From Natronosalvus amylolyticus (GTDB lineage: Archaea; Halobacteriota; Halobacteria; Halobacteriales; Natrialbaceae): 64,000 bases of DNA. The DNA is taken from NCBI RefSeq assembly GCF_024298845.1, contig NZ_CP101160.1, positions 1-64,000 on the forward strand, given 5' to 3'. The translations under genes and the position numbers were made by a program. The notes beneath the pieces are model-generated. The model saw only the letters and a list, made by a program, of their open reading frames with translations. It ran no database searches and was not told the origin of the DNA. Of this stretch, positions 33,988 to 42,605 are shown piece by piece; positions within the stretch are counted from its first letter, which is position 1, and every line of letters starts with the position of its first letter.

Positions 33988-35130
33988 ATGGACGTTAGCA
34001 ATGAGCAAACCGTCTCGGTTACTTCCGATGGTAGTGCGGACGCTCCCAAATCGGACACGGGTCGGGTCCACATCAGGGATTTACGAAAAACGTTTGGCGA
34101 GATCGTGGCCTGTGAAGATATCTCGCTGACTATCGATGACGACGAGTTCGTCGTCCTCGTTGGACCATCAGGTTGTGGGAAAACGACCACACTTCGCTCA
34201 ATCGCCGGACTCGAGATTCCCGATAGCGGTGAAATCAGTATTTCCGGAAAGGAAGTAACCTACGAGAAACCCAAGGACCGGGATATCGCGTTTGTGTTTC
34301 AAGATATTATTCTGTATCCCCACATGAGTGTCCGGAAAAACATTCGCTTTGGTCTCGACATGAAAACAGATATGCCCAAAGATGAAAAGAACGAGATGGT
34401 CGAAGAGGTCGCTTCGATGCTCGGTATCGGTGACTATCTCGACCGGAAGCCCACTGCGCTTTCGGGTGGACAACAACAGCGCGTCAGCCTTGGGCGCGCA
34501 ATGGTCATGGAGCCGGATGTATTCTTGCTAGACGAGCCGTTTTCGGCCCTCGATGCAAATCTTCGTGATACGCTCCGCGTGGAGGTCAAAAAGTTACAGC
34601 GAACCTTACAGACCCCGATGATTTTCGTGACCCACGACCAGGAGGAAGCGATGACGCTTGGGGATTCGATCGTCGTCATGAACGACGGGCACATTCAGCA
34701 GATTGGGACGCCACACGAGATTTACAATGAACCTGAGAACCTGTTCGTCGCAACGTTCATCGGGTCTCCTTCGGTAAATCTCTTCGAGTGCGTTGTCGAA
34801 CCGGATGCAGGTCTCGTCAACGATGTGTTTACTATCCCGCATACGGCTGTCCATCTGGAGAGTCTTGCTGTCGATGCAGGGGACGCAGTGACACTGGGAA
34901 TCCGTCCCGAACATCTCCAGCTTGACGCTGAGGAGACGTTGTTCGAAGCCACACTCGAGGTAGTCGAACCTCACGGTGAACGCGACGTCATCCATATGCG
35001 GGCAAACGACACTGATATCACCGCAGTGACGCCACAGCGTCAGATCGATCGGGAAAGAGACCGACTCTCGGTGACGTTCGACCCCGATGAACTCTGGCTA
35101 TTCGATGCTTCGGGTGACCGCCTTCTTTGA
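33988..35130 (+). CDS. ABC transporter ATPase, MalK/UgpC type
   Basis: 380 residues from the ATG at 33988; a GTG at 33967 is upstream but too near the TATA box. Walker A GPSGCGKTTTLRS, Q-loop FQDIILYPHMSV, signature LSGGQQQRVSLGRAM, Walker B VFLLDEPFSALD, switch His in FVTHDQEEAMTL. A C-terminal TOBE extension (residues ~245-380, GIRPEHLQL) is the regulatory domain of carbohydrate-type importers. It forms the energy subunit for the two permeases downstream. Confidence 0.95.
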   Translation: MDVSNEQTVSVTSDGSADAPKSDTGRVHIRDLRKTFGEIVACEDISLTIDDDEFVVLVGPSGCGKTTTLRSIAGLEIPDSGEISISGKEVTYEKPKDRDIAFVFQDIILYPHMSVRKNIRFGLDMKTDMPKDEKNEMVEEVASMLGIGDYLDRKPTALSGGQQQRVSLGRAMVMEPDVFLLDEPFSALDANLRDTLRVEVKKLQRTLQTPMIFVTHDQEEAMTLGDSIVVMNDGHIQQIGTPHEIYNEPENLFVATFIGSPSVNLFECVVEPDAGLVNDVFTIPHTAVHLESLAVDAGDAVTLGIRPEHLQLDAEETLFEATLEVVEPHGERDVIHMRANDTDITAVTPQRQIDRERDRLSVTFDPDELWLFDASGDRLL

Positions 35131-35214
35131 AATATGATCTCCACGCAACCACTTTTTACGATCGCTGCAAACGTCCGGTGGACGGAGCCGTTACCTGGAG
35201 GTAAATGAGTACCA

Positions 35215-36144
35215 ATGTCGATACAGACAAAAACAGTGACGCGAACGAACCAATTTTTTGAGCACGCTATCACACAAATTAAAGAAAACCGATTTGCGTA
35301 TGCGCTGGTCCTGCCGACGATTCTGTTCTTGGTGTTGCTCCTGTGGGTTCCGTTCCTTCGCGGAATCTGGATCAGTTTTCACGAATGGGTGTTTCTCGAG
35401 GATCCGCGATGGGTTGGGTTAGATAATTACCGTCACTTGTTCACCTGGGACCTGTTTTACATCTCGGTGCGTGCCACGATTATCTACTCCCTTGCAACGG
35501 TGATCCAGTTAGGGATGGCGCTCGGCCTCGCATTACTTGTAGCCAACCTGAACCGGTTTCAGGGTCTCTTGAGTGCTATCTACCTGATTCCGTATACGAT
35601 GCCGCCGGTGGTTACGGGCACGATGTGGCTCTATCTACTCGACCCTTCTATCGGTCCGTTCTTTCAGTATCTGATCGAACGTGGGATCATTTCTGAGGCT
35701 ATTTACTGGACTGTCAGTGGAGATTCTGCTTTAGTCGTTATAACACTCGTCGCATCGTGGACGTTCTGGCCGTTCATGTTCCTGTTTATCCTCGCCAGCC
35801 GTATGGGTATCCCAGACGAACATTACGAGACGGCTCGAGTGTACGGTGCTAATAGAGTGCAGATGTTCTGGCGGGTAACGTTTCCACAGATCAAGAGCGC
35901 GATCCTCGTCGCCATCATTATTCGCTTCGTCTGGAATCTGGCCAAGATCTCACAACCGTTGCAACTGACTGGCGGTGGGCCGAGTTTCGAAACCTCGGTC
36001 CTCGCTATATTGTTGTATCGACAGGCGTGGGAAAACGCGGCGTTCGGGGTCGGCTATGCTGTCGGTATCGTCCTGCTCGTCTTCACGTTGGTGGCAATTA
36101 TTCCGTTCATCTACAAATTCGAACAAATGCGAGGTGATTTCTAA
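35215..36144 (+). CDS. ABC permease, MalF/UgpA type
   Basis: 309 residues. About six hydrophobic segments, the first at LVLPTILFLVLLLWVPFL. The EAA loop that contacts the ATPase is EHYETARVYGANRVQMFWRV. It lies 84 bp after the ATPase and overlaps the next permease by one base (TAATG). With the next gene it forms the translocation pore of the importer that uses the two lipoproteins at 30705-33838. Confidence 0.93.
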   Translation: MSIQTKTVTRTNQFFEHAITQIKENRFAYALVLPTILFLVLLLWVPFLRGIWISFHEWVFLEDPRWVGLDNYRHLFTWDLFYISVRATIIYSLATVIQLGMALGLALLVANLNRFQGLLSAIYLIPYTMPPVVTGTMWLYLLDPSIGPFFQYLIERGIISEAIYWTVSGDSALVVITLVASWTFWPFMFLFILASRMGIPDEHYETARVYGANRVQMFWRVTFPQIKSAILVAIIIRFVWNLAKISQPLQLTGGGPSFETSVLAILLYRQAWENAAFGVGYAVGIVLLVFTLVAIIPFIYKFEQMRGDF

Positions 36145-36983
36145 TGGATCGTGGGGCGCTCAAACGGATGGATGCAAGCGACGTGGTCTTCAAAACGATC
36201 CAGTATGTCGTCCTCGTTGTGAGTCTCCTTGTCGTCGTGGTGCCGATACTCTACGTCATTTCGGTATCTTTCCGCCCGCAATCTGAAGTGTACACGGCTA
36301 CCTTCCAGTGGCTCCCACAGGAACCGACGATACAACCGTGGGTAGACGCCTATGATATGCTGTCAGAGGAGCTATTCAATAGTTTCCTCATAGCGACGGG
36401 AACTGCGGTCCTTTCGCTGCTAATCACTATCCCCGGCGCGTACGTCTTCGGTCGGATGGATTTCCCCGGCAAACAGCCTCTGTTCTATGGGATTGTGTTG
36501 GCGTTGTTGTTCCCATACATTTTGCTGATTATTCCCATTGCCGATATTTGGGCGACGCTCGGTCTCTACAATACGCTCCCTGGCATGTGGCTCGCGTACC
36601 AGGTGTTCGTGACCCCCTTCGCGCTCTGGATCCTTCGGGACTTCTTCGAGGAACTCCCGGAAAACCTCGAGGAGTCAGCACAGGTCTATGGCTGTACACA
36701 GTTCGGTGCGTTTCTTAGAGTCGTGTTGCCGCTTTCGATGCCGGCTATCGCGGCCGTTGGATTCCTGGCGTTTCTCACCGGCTGGAACGACTTTCTGTTC
36801 TCTAACATGCTGACCACTGGTACGGGCCCACGGCCCGCCGTCGTCCAGTTGTTCCTCTCGACTGGTGCCGGCGGCACCCTCGAGTGGCCGATATTCATGG
36901 CTCAGACGCTGATAATCGGCCTGCCGCCAGCGGTCCTCTACCTCATCGCGAACAAACAGCTCTCATCAGCGTTCAACGTGTAG
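36144..36983 (+). CDS. ABC permease, MalG/UgpE type
   Basis: 279 residues, about six membrane segments (YVVLVVSLLVVVVPILYVI is the first). EAA loop: ENLEESAQVYGCTQFGAFLRV. The TAATG overlap with the upstream permease shows translational coupling. It ends the importer operon and converges on the acyl-CoA ligase at 37122. Confidence 0.93.
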   Translation: MDRGALKRMDASDVVFKTIQYVVLVVSLLVVVVPILYVISVSFRPQSEVYTATFQWLPQEPTIQPWVDAYDMLSEELFNSFLIATGTAVLSLLITIPGAYVFGRMDFPGKQPLFYGIVLALLFPYILLIIPIADIWATLGLYNTLPGMWLAYQVFVTPFALWILRDFFEELPENLEESAQVYGCTQFGAFLRVVLPLSMPAIAAVGFLAFLTGWNDFLFSNMLTTGTGPRPAVVQLFLSTGAGGTLEWPIFMAQTLIIGLPPAVLYLIANKQLSSAFNV

Positions 36984-37121
36984 CTTTCCGTTTCGTCGCA
37001 CTCGATTACAGGAGTGCCCGTCCTGAGGACCTCTCTGTGGCTAATTCGGGGCTTGCTACTATTGCAGTCTCAGAAGATAACTTGGGCGTCTATTCCAGGA
37101 AGGCTGTCCGCTGTCGTGAAC

Positions 37122-38750
37122 CTATACCTGCCGTACTCGAGTCGAGTCGTCGACGTCCCACTCCTCGAGGTCGTCGCGGACGATCTTTCCGGTCGTCGAC
37201 CGTGGCAACTGATCGGGAGTCACGACGTCCAGGAAGTGAGGGAGCTTGTAGCGAGCGACCTGCTCGTCGAGCATGTCCATCAGTTCGTCAGTGTCGATTT
37301 CGTCGGGGTGGTGACTACCGACGATGGCACGGGGTACTTCACCCCACTTTTCGTCCGTCACGCGGACGACGGTGGCCTCTTCGACGAGTTCGTGCTCGAG
37401 CAGCACCTGTTCGATTTCGGCCGGGTAGATGTTCTCGCCGCCGGATTTGATGAGGTACTTGCGGCGGTTGATGAAGCTGTAGGTACCGTCGTCGTTGTGC
37501 TCGAAGATGTCGCCGGTGCGGAACCAGCCGTCGTTGAAGTCCTCGGCGTTGGCTTCCGGATTTTTGAGGTAACCGCTACAAATCGTTGGGCCTCTGGTTG
37601 CGAGTTCACCACGTTCTTTCACTTCGTTCCAGTCTTCGTCGATGAGTTTCATATCCACGAAGGAGGATTCGACCTTGGCAAGCTCCTCACGCCCCGGACG
37701 GACACCTTTGGGGATGTCGTTACCGGCACTCAGCACGTTGCCATTTTCCGTGGCTCCGTAGGAGTTCTTGAACGGCATGTCGAAGGTTTCGGTGATTCGC
37801 TCGACCTTTTTCGGGTCGACGAGGTCGACCAGCGCCCCGATGTTTCGAACCGGCCGGAAGGAATCCACGTCGACGTCGTGCTCGTCGATGTACTGGAGTA
37901 GCCGTTCGACGACGCCGGGGAGCAAGACGAGCCAGCCGATGCCGCCGCCATCTTCCTGAAGGATTTCGATGGTGCGTTCGGTATCGAAACCGTCGACCGG
38001 ATAGTAGGTGCCGCCGACGGTTGCTATCGCGGGTAACCAGTCCGCAGAGACGATGTGGAACAGGGGTGGCCAGGCGAGCTGGCAGTCACCTTTCTGGATA
38101 TCGAAGTCGATGATGTAGGTGTACCCGCGAGCGAGCCACGCCCGGTGGCTGATGACGACTCCCTTTGGAAGTCCCGTCGTCCCGGACGTGTAGAGAACGA
38201 CCAGGCCCTGTTCGGGGTCGATGTGACGGTCGGGCAGCGGTTCGTCCGGACTCCCATCGTTGATAAGCGATTCGTAGGTGATGTCGCCGTCGTCCCCGTC
38301 GAGGGTAACGATCTCGGGGTCCGATTCCGCGTCGGCTTCGATCCAGCCGGCTTTCTCCCGGAACCGTTCGGAGACGACGAGCACGTCCGGTTCGACGAGA
38401 TCGACGCAGTGAAGCAGTTCTTCGCGCTCGAGTCGCCAGTTCAGACCCGGGACCAGACAGCCGGTTTTCGCGCCAGCATACATCACCTCGATCACCTCGC
38501 CACGATTTTCGGCGAGGAACGCGATAGTCCCGTTTTCAGGTTCACAGTAGCGCTCGAGCAGCGAGTTACTCAGTCGGTTGACCCGGTCGTCGAGTTCGCC
38601 GTAGGTTACGTCACGGTTCGGTTCGGAGACCGCGACGTTGTCGGCGTATTTTCGCGCGGCCTTCCGGAGGAGGTCACCCACGTTAAAGCGCCCACTCTCG
38701 GAGACGAACGATTCCTGCTCGTCGATACCGAGTTCGAAATTGAACTCCAT
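37122..38750 (-). CDS. Acyl-CoA synthetase (AMP-forming), copy A
   Basis: 542 residues. ANL superfamily: P-loop-like YTSGTTGLPKGVVISHRAW, adenine-binding NSYGATENGN, WFRTGDIFEHNDDG, the hinge NRRKYLIKSGGENIYPAEIE, and the catalytic Lys in PRSTTGKIVRDDL. It activates a carboxylic acid to its CoA thioester. Paralogue of the ligase at 42606, sharing the N-terminal pattern FNFELGIDEQESF versus YNFDLGVADPESF. The promoter has a TATA box at 38776-38784 and a CGTCAA-N3-TGAA site at 38801. Substrate unknown. Confidence 0.93.
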   Translation of the reverse strand: MEFNFELGIDEQESFVSESGRFNVGDLLRKAARKYADNVAVSEPNRDVTYGELDDRVNRLSNSLLERYCEPENGTIAFLAENRGEVIEVMYAGAKTGCLVPGLNWRLEREELLHCVDLVEPDVLVVSERFREKAGWIEADAESDPEIVTLDGDDGDITYESLINDGSPDEPLPDRHIDPEQGLVVLYTSGTTGLPKGVVISHRAWLARGYTYIIDFDIQKGDCQLAWPPLFHIVSADWLPAIATVGGTYYPVDGFDTERTIEILQEDGGGIGWLVLLPGVVERLLQYIDEHDVDVDSFRPVRNIGALVDLVDPKKVERITETFDMPFKNSYGATENGNVLSAGNDIPKGVRPGREELAKVESSFVDMKLIDEDWNEVKERGELATRGPTICSGYLKNPEANAEDFNDGWFRTGDIFEHNDDGTYSFINRRKYLIKSGGENIYPAEIEQVLLEHELVEEATVVRVTDEKWGEVPRAIVGSHHPDEIDTDELMDMLDEQVARYKLPHFLDVVTPDQLPRSTTGKIVRDDLEEWDVDDSTRVRQV

Positions 38751-38800
38751 CGTATGGCACTATCTTGCATGAAGGATTATATAGATGCTCGGTTGCGTGC

Positions 38801-38815
38801 CGTCAAAATTGAAAC
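38801..38815. promoter_or_regulatory. Candidate operator upstream of acyl-CoA ligase copy A
   Basis: CGTCAAAATTGAAAC lies about 20 bp upstream of the TATA box (ctatataatc on the coding strand). It matches the pattern CGTCAA-N3-TgaaCG found in the two arms of the palindrome at 42364-42433. Confidence 0.4.
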
Positions 38816-38835
38816 TGGTTGCCACCTTCCATTCT

Positions 38836-39951
38836 TCACCAGGTACGAACGTCGTCCTGGTCGTCACCATCGCCATCTCCAGTCGATACGTCGGATTGGT
38901 GCTTCGCCAGTGGTCCGGGTAACTCGACTCCGAGGTCCGTCGCGAGTGACGTGAGCGCGTCTCGAATGTGCACCTCGAGGTGTACGCCCTTCTCCTGTGC
39001 CTGTCGTCCACGGCGGGTGGCCCCTTCACCCGGTAACCGTACGTCATCGTCACTCTCATGAAGGTGGGTAATCACGGCCTCGAGTCGCCGTTCGAACTCG
39101 ACTCTCGGTCCGAATCGGGTCGGGTCGACGAACACGAACGTCGCGGCGTTGGAAAACCAGTCAGGCTCCGTTTCACCGACCACCGAACCGCCGGCCATCG
39201 CCCCAAGCGCCTCGGCGATGACGGCGAGGCCGTAACCCTTGTGTCCGGTTTCACGTCCGCCGAGTGGCAACAGTGCTCCGTCGCCCTCGAGAAACGCTCC
39301 GGCGGAGTCGACTGGTGTTCCGTCTTCGGTCGTCGTCCAGGCAGCCTTCAGGTCCACGCCGGTTCGTGCGGCATCGCGGATGACGCTTCCGGAGACCTGA
39401 CTCGTCGCGAAGTCGACGACGATGTCGAAGTCAGCAGCGCCGAACGTCGGCACGCCGAACGCGACGGGGTTTGTCGAGAGTGCTCGGGAGTGCCCCCCGT
39501 AGGGGGCGACGTTCTTTGCACCGCCACCGGTGTTCGAGAAGATGATCGAACAGAGTCCGTGATCGGCGGCGCGTTCGGCCCACTCGCCCAGTCGGCCGAG
39601 GTGACACCCGTTTCGAACGCCGACGACTGACACACCCGACTCGAGGGCTGCGTCGACTCCGACGGCCGTCGCTTCGCGACCCACGACTTGCCCGAAGGCG
39701 TCGTGTCCATCGACGCAGGCGGTCGAACCGTCCCGTTGAACAGACGGCGTGGCTGCCGCCTCGATTGCCCCGTCTTCGATCATGGCAGCGTACAACGGTA
39801 ACAGGCCCACGCCGTGTGTGCCGCCGGTCCGCGCGTCCGATCGAGTGAGCGACTGTGCGACAATCGTTGCCGTCGATTCGGGTGTACCGAGGGCCTCGAG
39901 CACTCGCGTGGCGGCGGTTTCGACCGTCGCTGTTTCGACGTACATCTCCAT
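38836..39951 (-). CDS. Ldh/malate dehydrogenase-2 family oxidoreductase
   Basis: 371 residues. Type-2 malate/L-lactate dehydrogenase (YbiC/AllD/ComC) fold: SDARTGGTHGVGLLPLYAAM near the N-terminus with the conserved His, GVRNGCHLGRLGEWAERAA, NVAPYGGHSRALSTNP for substrate and NADH binding, and ETGHKGYGLAVIAEALGAM. It oxidises 2-hydroxy acids to 2-oxo acids with NAD(P). The C-terminal tail of about 40 residues is acidic and looks disordered. It sits 2 bp after the aminotransferase, so the two are co-transcribed and could act together on a 2-oxo or 2-hydroxy acid. Confidence 0.88.
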   Translation of the reverse strand: MEMYVETATVETAATRVLEALGTPESTATIVAQSLTRSDARTGGTHGVGLLPLYAAMIEDGAIEAAATPSVQRDGSTACVDGHDAFGQVVGREATAVGVDAALESGVSVVGVRNGCHLGRLGEWAERAADHGLCSIIFSNTGGGAKNVAPYGGHSRALSTNPVAFGVPTFGAADFDIVVDFATSQVSGSVIRDAARTGVDLKAAWTTTEDGTPVDSAGAFLEGDGALLPLGGRETGHKGYGLAVIAEALGAMAGGSVVGETEPDWFSNAATFVFVDPTRFGPRVEFERRLEAVITHLHESDDDVRLPGEGATRRGRQAQEKGVHLEVHIRDALTSLATDLGVELPGPLAKHQSDVSTGDGDGDDQDDVRTW

Positions 39952-39953
39952 CC

Positions 39954-41282
39954 TTAGTCGCTCACTGCGCGAAGCGCTTCGCCAGCAGCCTCGAGCGTTT
40001 CCGCGATGTGCTCGTCTGTGAGACTCGCGTTCAAGAGGTTCGCTCTGGGGAACTTCGGCACCATCATGACGCCGTGGTCGACCATCTCCCAGCGGTACGC
40101 CTGGAACCGGTCGCTGTCGTGGTCGAGCAGGTCTCGGTACTGGTAGATTGGGTCCTCACTGAAATACGTCCCGAAGACGCCGCCGTAAGCGTGGACTCGA
40201 GCGGTCACGCCAGCGTCTTCGATGTGGTCCTCGAGACCGGACACGAGTTGTTCGCGGTGTTTATCGAACGTTTCGTGGACGTTCCGTGCCTCGAGTTGGC
40301 GAATCGTCTCGACGACGGCCGCCATCGAACCGGTGTGGGCGTTGTAGGTGCCGGCGAAGTAGACGCCACCGCCTCGCTCGCCGGTGGTAAACTGGTTCAT
40401 GAACTCCTCGCGGCCACAGAGCAACGACGCTGGGTAGCCGTTGGCGACGGCTTTGGCCATGGTCGTCAGGTCGGGAGTGACGCCCTCGAGCGCTTGAACA
40501 CCGCCCATGGCGTGTCTGAAGCCGGTGATAATCTCGTCGAAGATGAGGACGATGCCGTGCTCGTCACAGATGTCACGGAGACCCTGCAGATAGCCCTCAC
40601 GGGGTGGAACACAGCCCATGTCGTGAGCTACCGGTTCGAGGATGATACCAGCAATTTCGTCTTCATGAGCCGAGACAGCCTCGGAGACGGCCTCGAGGTC
40701 GTTGAACGGGAGGACGATGGTTTCTTCGACCGCGGAGTCGAGGATACCGGTCGAGATGACGTCTCTGGTGTCGAGGTTTTCGGGTTTCGAGATGTAGTTC
40801 ATCGCGACGGGGTCGTACCACCCGTGGTAGTGGCCCTGGAACTTGATAATCTTCGACCGACCGGTGTGCGCTCTTGCACAGCGAATCGCGTGCGTGACGA
40901 CTTCTGACCCCGTCGTCCCGAATTGGACGAGTTCGGCGCTGGGGACGTGTTCGACCACTAACTCGGCTGCTTCGACCTCGAGTTCGCTCGTGCTCATACC
41001 GACGATATCTCGTTGCTCGAGAGCCGAACACACGGCCCGATTGACGTCCTCGTCACAGTGTCCGAGGATGACCGGCCCCCAGCCATTGAGATAATCGATG
41101 TAGCGGTTGCCGTCGGCGTCGAACAGTTCCGCTCCGGCGGCTTTCTCGAAACAGACCGGTTCGCCGTCTCGAGTCTGCATCAGTTGCGTCCTCGAGGTCG
41201 AATTGATCCCGCCTGGGGTCGACGCCCGTGCGCGCTCGACCAGTGTGGCCGAACGACTCGCGTGGCTGTCTGGGTCGTCCAT
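39954..41282 (-). CDS. Class III aminotransferase (glutamate-1-semialdehyde aminomutase-like)
   Basis: 442 residues. PLP motifs: LVQFGTTGSEVVTHAIRCAR, FQGHYHGWYDPVA, VLIFDEIITGFRHA, and the Schiff-base Lys in LTTMAKAVANGYPASLLCG. It resembles HemL, but its setting between MaoC hydratases and a dehydrogenase, and the lack of other haem genes, argue for catabolic transamination or amino-shift of a keto intermediate. The GTNEST-like C-terminal part of HemL is replaced by GGVYFAGTYNAHTGSM. TATA-like gaattaag lies about 26 bp upstream. Confidence 0.87.
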   Translation of the reverse strand: MDDPDSHASRSATLVERARASTPGGINSTSRTQLMQTRDGEPVCFEKAAGAELFDADGNRYIDYLNGWGPVILGHCDEDVNRAVCSALEQRDIVGMSTSELEVEAAELVVEHVPSAELVQFGTTGSEVVTHAIRCARAHTGRSKIIKFQGHYHGWYDPVAMNYISKPENLDTRDVISTGILDSAVEETIVLPFNDLEAVSEAVSAHEDEIAGIILEPVAHDMGCVPPREGYLQGLRDICDEHGIVLIFDEIITGFRHAMGGVQALEGVTPDLTTMAKAVANGYPASLLCGREEFMNQFTTGERGGGVYFAGTYNAHTGSMAAVVETIRQLEARNVHETFDKHREQLVSGLEDHIEDAGVTARVHAYGGVFGTYFSEDPIYQYRDLLDHDSDRFQAYRWEMVDHGVMMVPKFPRANLLNASLTDEHIAETLEAAGEALRAVSD

Positions 41283-41353
41283 ACACCAACACGGCGAAGT
41301 GAGCGCTTAATTCTTGTGCCGCGGTATCATGCCACAAAAGCTCGTGGGTCGAC

Positions 41354-41782
41354 CTACTCGTCTGAGACGCGGACGGTGGCGGTTCCATCGACGGCAACGG
41401 TGCCATCCTCGCGGGTCAACTCGAGGGTGAAGGTGACGGCTTCGGGTGCCCCGTCCGTCTCGCCTGCTCGGACTGAATCGACGGTTGCACTCGCGGTGAC
41501 GGTATCGCCTTCGAACACCATCGCGTGAAACCGGGTGTCGAAGGACTCGAGGGCCGTCGGGGAGGCCGCTGGCTGGAGCGCACACTGGAGCAGGTACGAG
41601 AGGTTGAACGGCCCCTGATTGAGGAGTCGCGGATAGCCCATCTCCTCGGCCGTTCGTTCGTCGAAATGTGGTGGGTACGGGTCCTGTAGCAGTGCTGCAC
41701 CGAGTTTCATATCCGACCCTTGGAGGTCCTCGACGGTAACCGGGGGCAGTTCGTCCCCGGGTTCGAGACTCGAGAGCTCCAT
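41354..41782 (-). CDS. MaoC-like hydratase, subunit with catalytic motif
   Basis: 142 residues, single hot-dog fold. The hydratase-2 motif is present as LQDPYPPHFDERTAEEMGY, giving the Asp and His of the catalytic pair, followed by RLLNQGPFNLSYLL. It is encoded one base after a second, MaoC-like partner without the motif, so together they make a two-subunit enoyl-CoA hydratase. In actinobacterial cholesterol side-chain degradation, ChsH1-ChsH2 is such a split MaoC enzyme for bulky substrates. Analogy only; substrate unproven. Confidence 0.86.
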   Translation of the reverse strand: MELSSLEPGDELPPVTVEDLQGSDMKLGAALLQDPYPPHFDERTAEEMGYPRLLNQGPFNLSYLLQCALQPAASPTALESFDTRFHAMVFEGDTVTASATVDSVRAGETDGAPEAVTFTLELTREDGTVAVDGTATVRVSDE

Positions 41783-42240
41783 CAGGCACCCTCCATGAGA
41801 ATCATGTCGGCTTCCATATCGTAGATCGGTTCCTCGTCCGGCGTTCGAACGTTGTAGGCGTGGGTGACGATGGTCAGCCCACCGCTCGACCCCTCTTTCC
41901 GTTCGACGTTGGCGATGTGCCCTTCGACGTGGACGGTCTGTCCGACCTCGAGTGGGCCGTGGAAGGTTGCCCGAAGCTGACCGAGTGCAGCGCCACTGGT
42001 CCAGTCATCGGAGAGTCTGCCCATCGTCGATTCGATGCCCCCAGTGGCTTCGAAGGCGATGTGTTGACAGAGCGTATGGGGAACGAGTTGTCCGTTTTCG
42101 CCCGCCTCTATCGCATCGTCGTCGTATCTGAACGCGTCGGTGTCGTTTCTGGTGGCATCCGCCCAGAGAAACGCCTTCCAGCGTTCGACGGTGTATTCGC
42201 CGGAGGGAAGCTCGGTCCCCTCCAGTTCCGTAGGATCCAT
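41782..42240 (-). CDS. MaoC-like hot-dog protein, partner subunit
   Basis: 152 residues. Hot-dog fold resembling the N-terminal half of MaoC-type dehydratases: VERWKAFLWADATRND, LVPHTLCQHIAFEATGG, GQLRATFHGPLEVGQTVHVEG. It lacks the D-x5-H hydratase motif of its neighbour. The 1-bp overlap (ATGA-like junction) indicates a heterodimer with the next gene. TATA-like ctttatagc is about 28 bp upstream of its ATG. It would shape the binding pocket for a bulky acyl-CoA. Confidence 0.84.
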   Translation of the reverse strand: MDPTELEGTELPSGEYTVERWKAFLWADATRNDTDAFRYDDDAIEAGENGQLVPHTLCQHIAFEATGGIESTMGRLSDDWTSGAALGQLRATFHGPLEVGQTVHVEGHIANVERKEGSSGGLTIVTHAYNVRTPDEEPIYDMEADMILMEGA

Positions 42241-42605
42241 AACGGCTAGTCGTTGCGCCGAATACGCTATAAAGATACGTGTCTCCAGAACGATGCCTGT
42301 CCGTCGTCGACCGAGTACTCGCTCGCTCGAAGCAAAAGAACGCTATTGGAGTCCTCAGTACTCCGTCAAGCATTGACGTGTAAGCCGAACCCGGCAACCG
42401 CTATCGGTCCAGTTTACACGTTCAGGCTTGACGAACCACTCAGGGAGGACGAAACGAATGCAATTGTAGTCTTCGAGGGATTTAAAGGAATTCTTGTAAC
42501 TGTTTATCGGCCAGCGACGAACCGGGATGGTCGCTGACCGGGAAGGCACGACAACGAACCCTGTCAGACCGAACGGCTAAGTGGGTTCCTGCGGAGATGC
42601 AGACG
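42241..42605. other. 365-bp divergent intergenic region between the MaoC pair and acyl-CoA ligase B
   Basis: No gene is supported. It holds TATA-like elements for both directions (about 42264-42272 for the MaoC pair, ggctaagtg near 42575 for the ligase) and a nested palindrome at 42364-42433. Between them lies AT-rich DNA, aaaggaattcttgtaactg, at about 42484-42503. Confidence 0.55.
42364..42433. repeat. Nested inverted repeat, candidate double operator
   Basis: Left arm 42364-42384 begins CGTCAAGCATTGACG, itself a perfect palindrome (CGTCAA-gca-TTGACG), then GTGTAA. Right arm 42413-42433 reads TTTACACG, ttcag, GCTTGACG and is an imperfect inverted copy of the left arm (about 17 of 20 positions match). 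The spacer is 28 bp. The layout fits two sites for one dimeric regulator controlling divergent genes. A remnant of mobile-element ends is possible but no transposase is near. Confidence 0.6.

Noticed and set aside
39954-41282. Haem-biosynthesis HemL
   Set aside because: The fold is related, but there are no other haem genes and the setting is catabolic, so the symbol hemL was not used.
41305-41340. TTGTG/CACAA palindrome before the aminotransferase, resembling the IclR sites
   Set aside because: It only shares a short cttgt-ccg core with the motif at 4710 and has no proper TCCGG arms.
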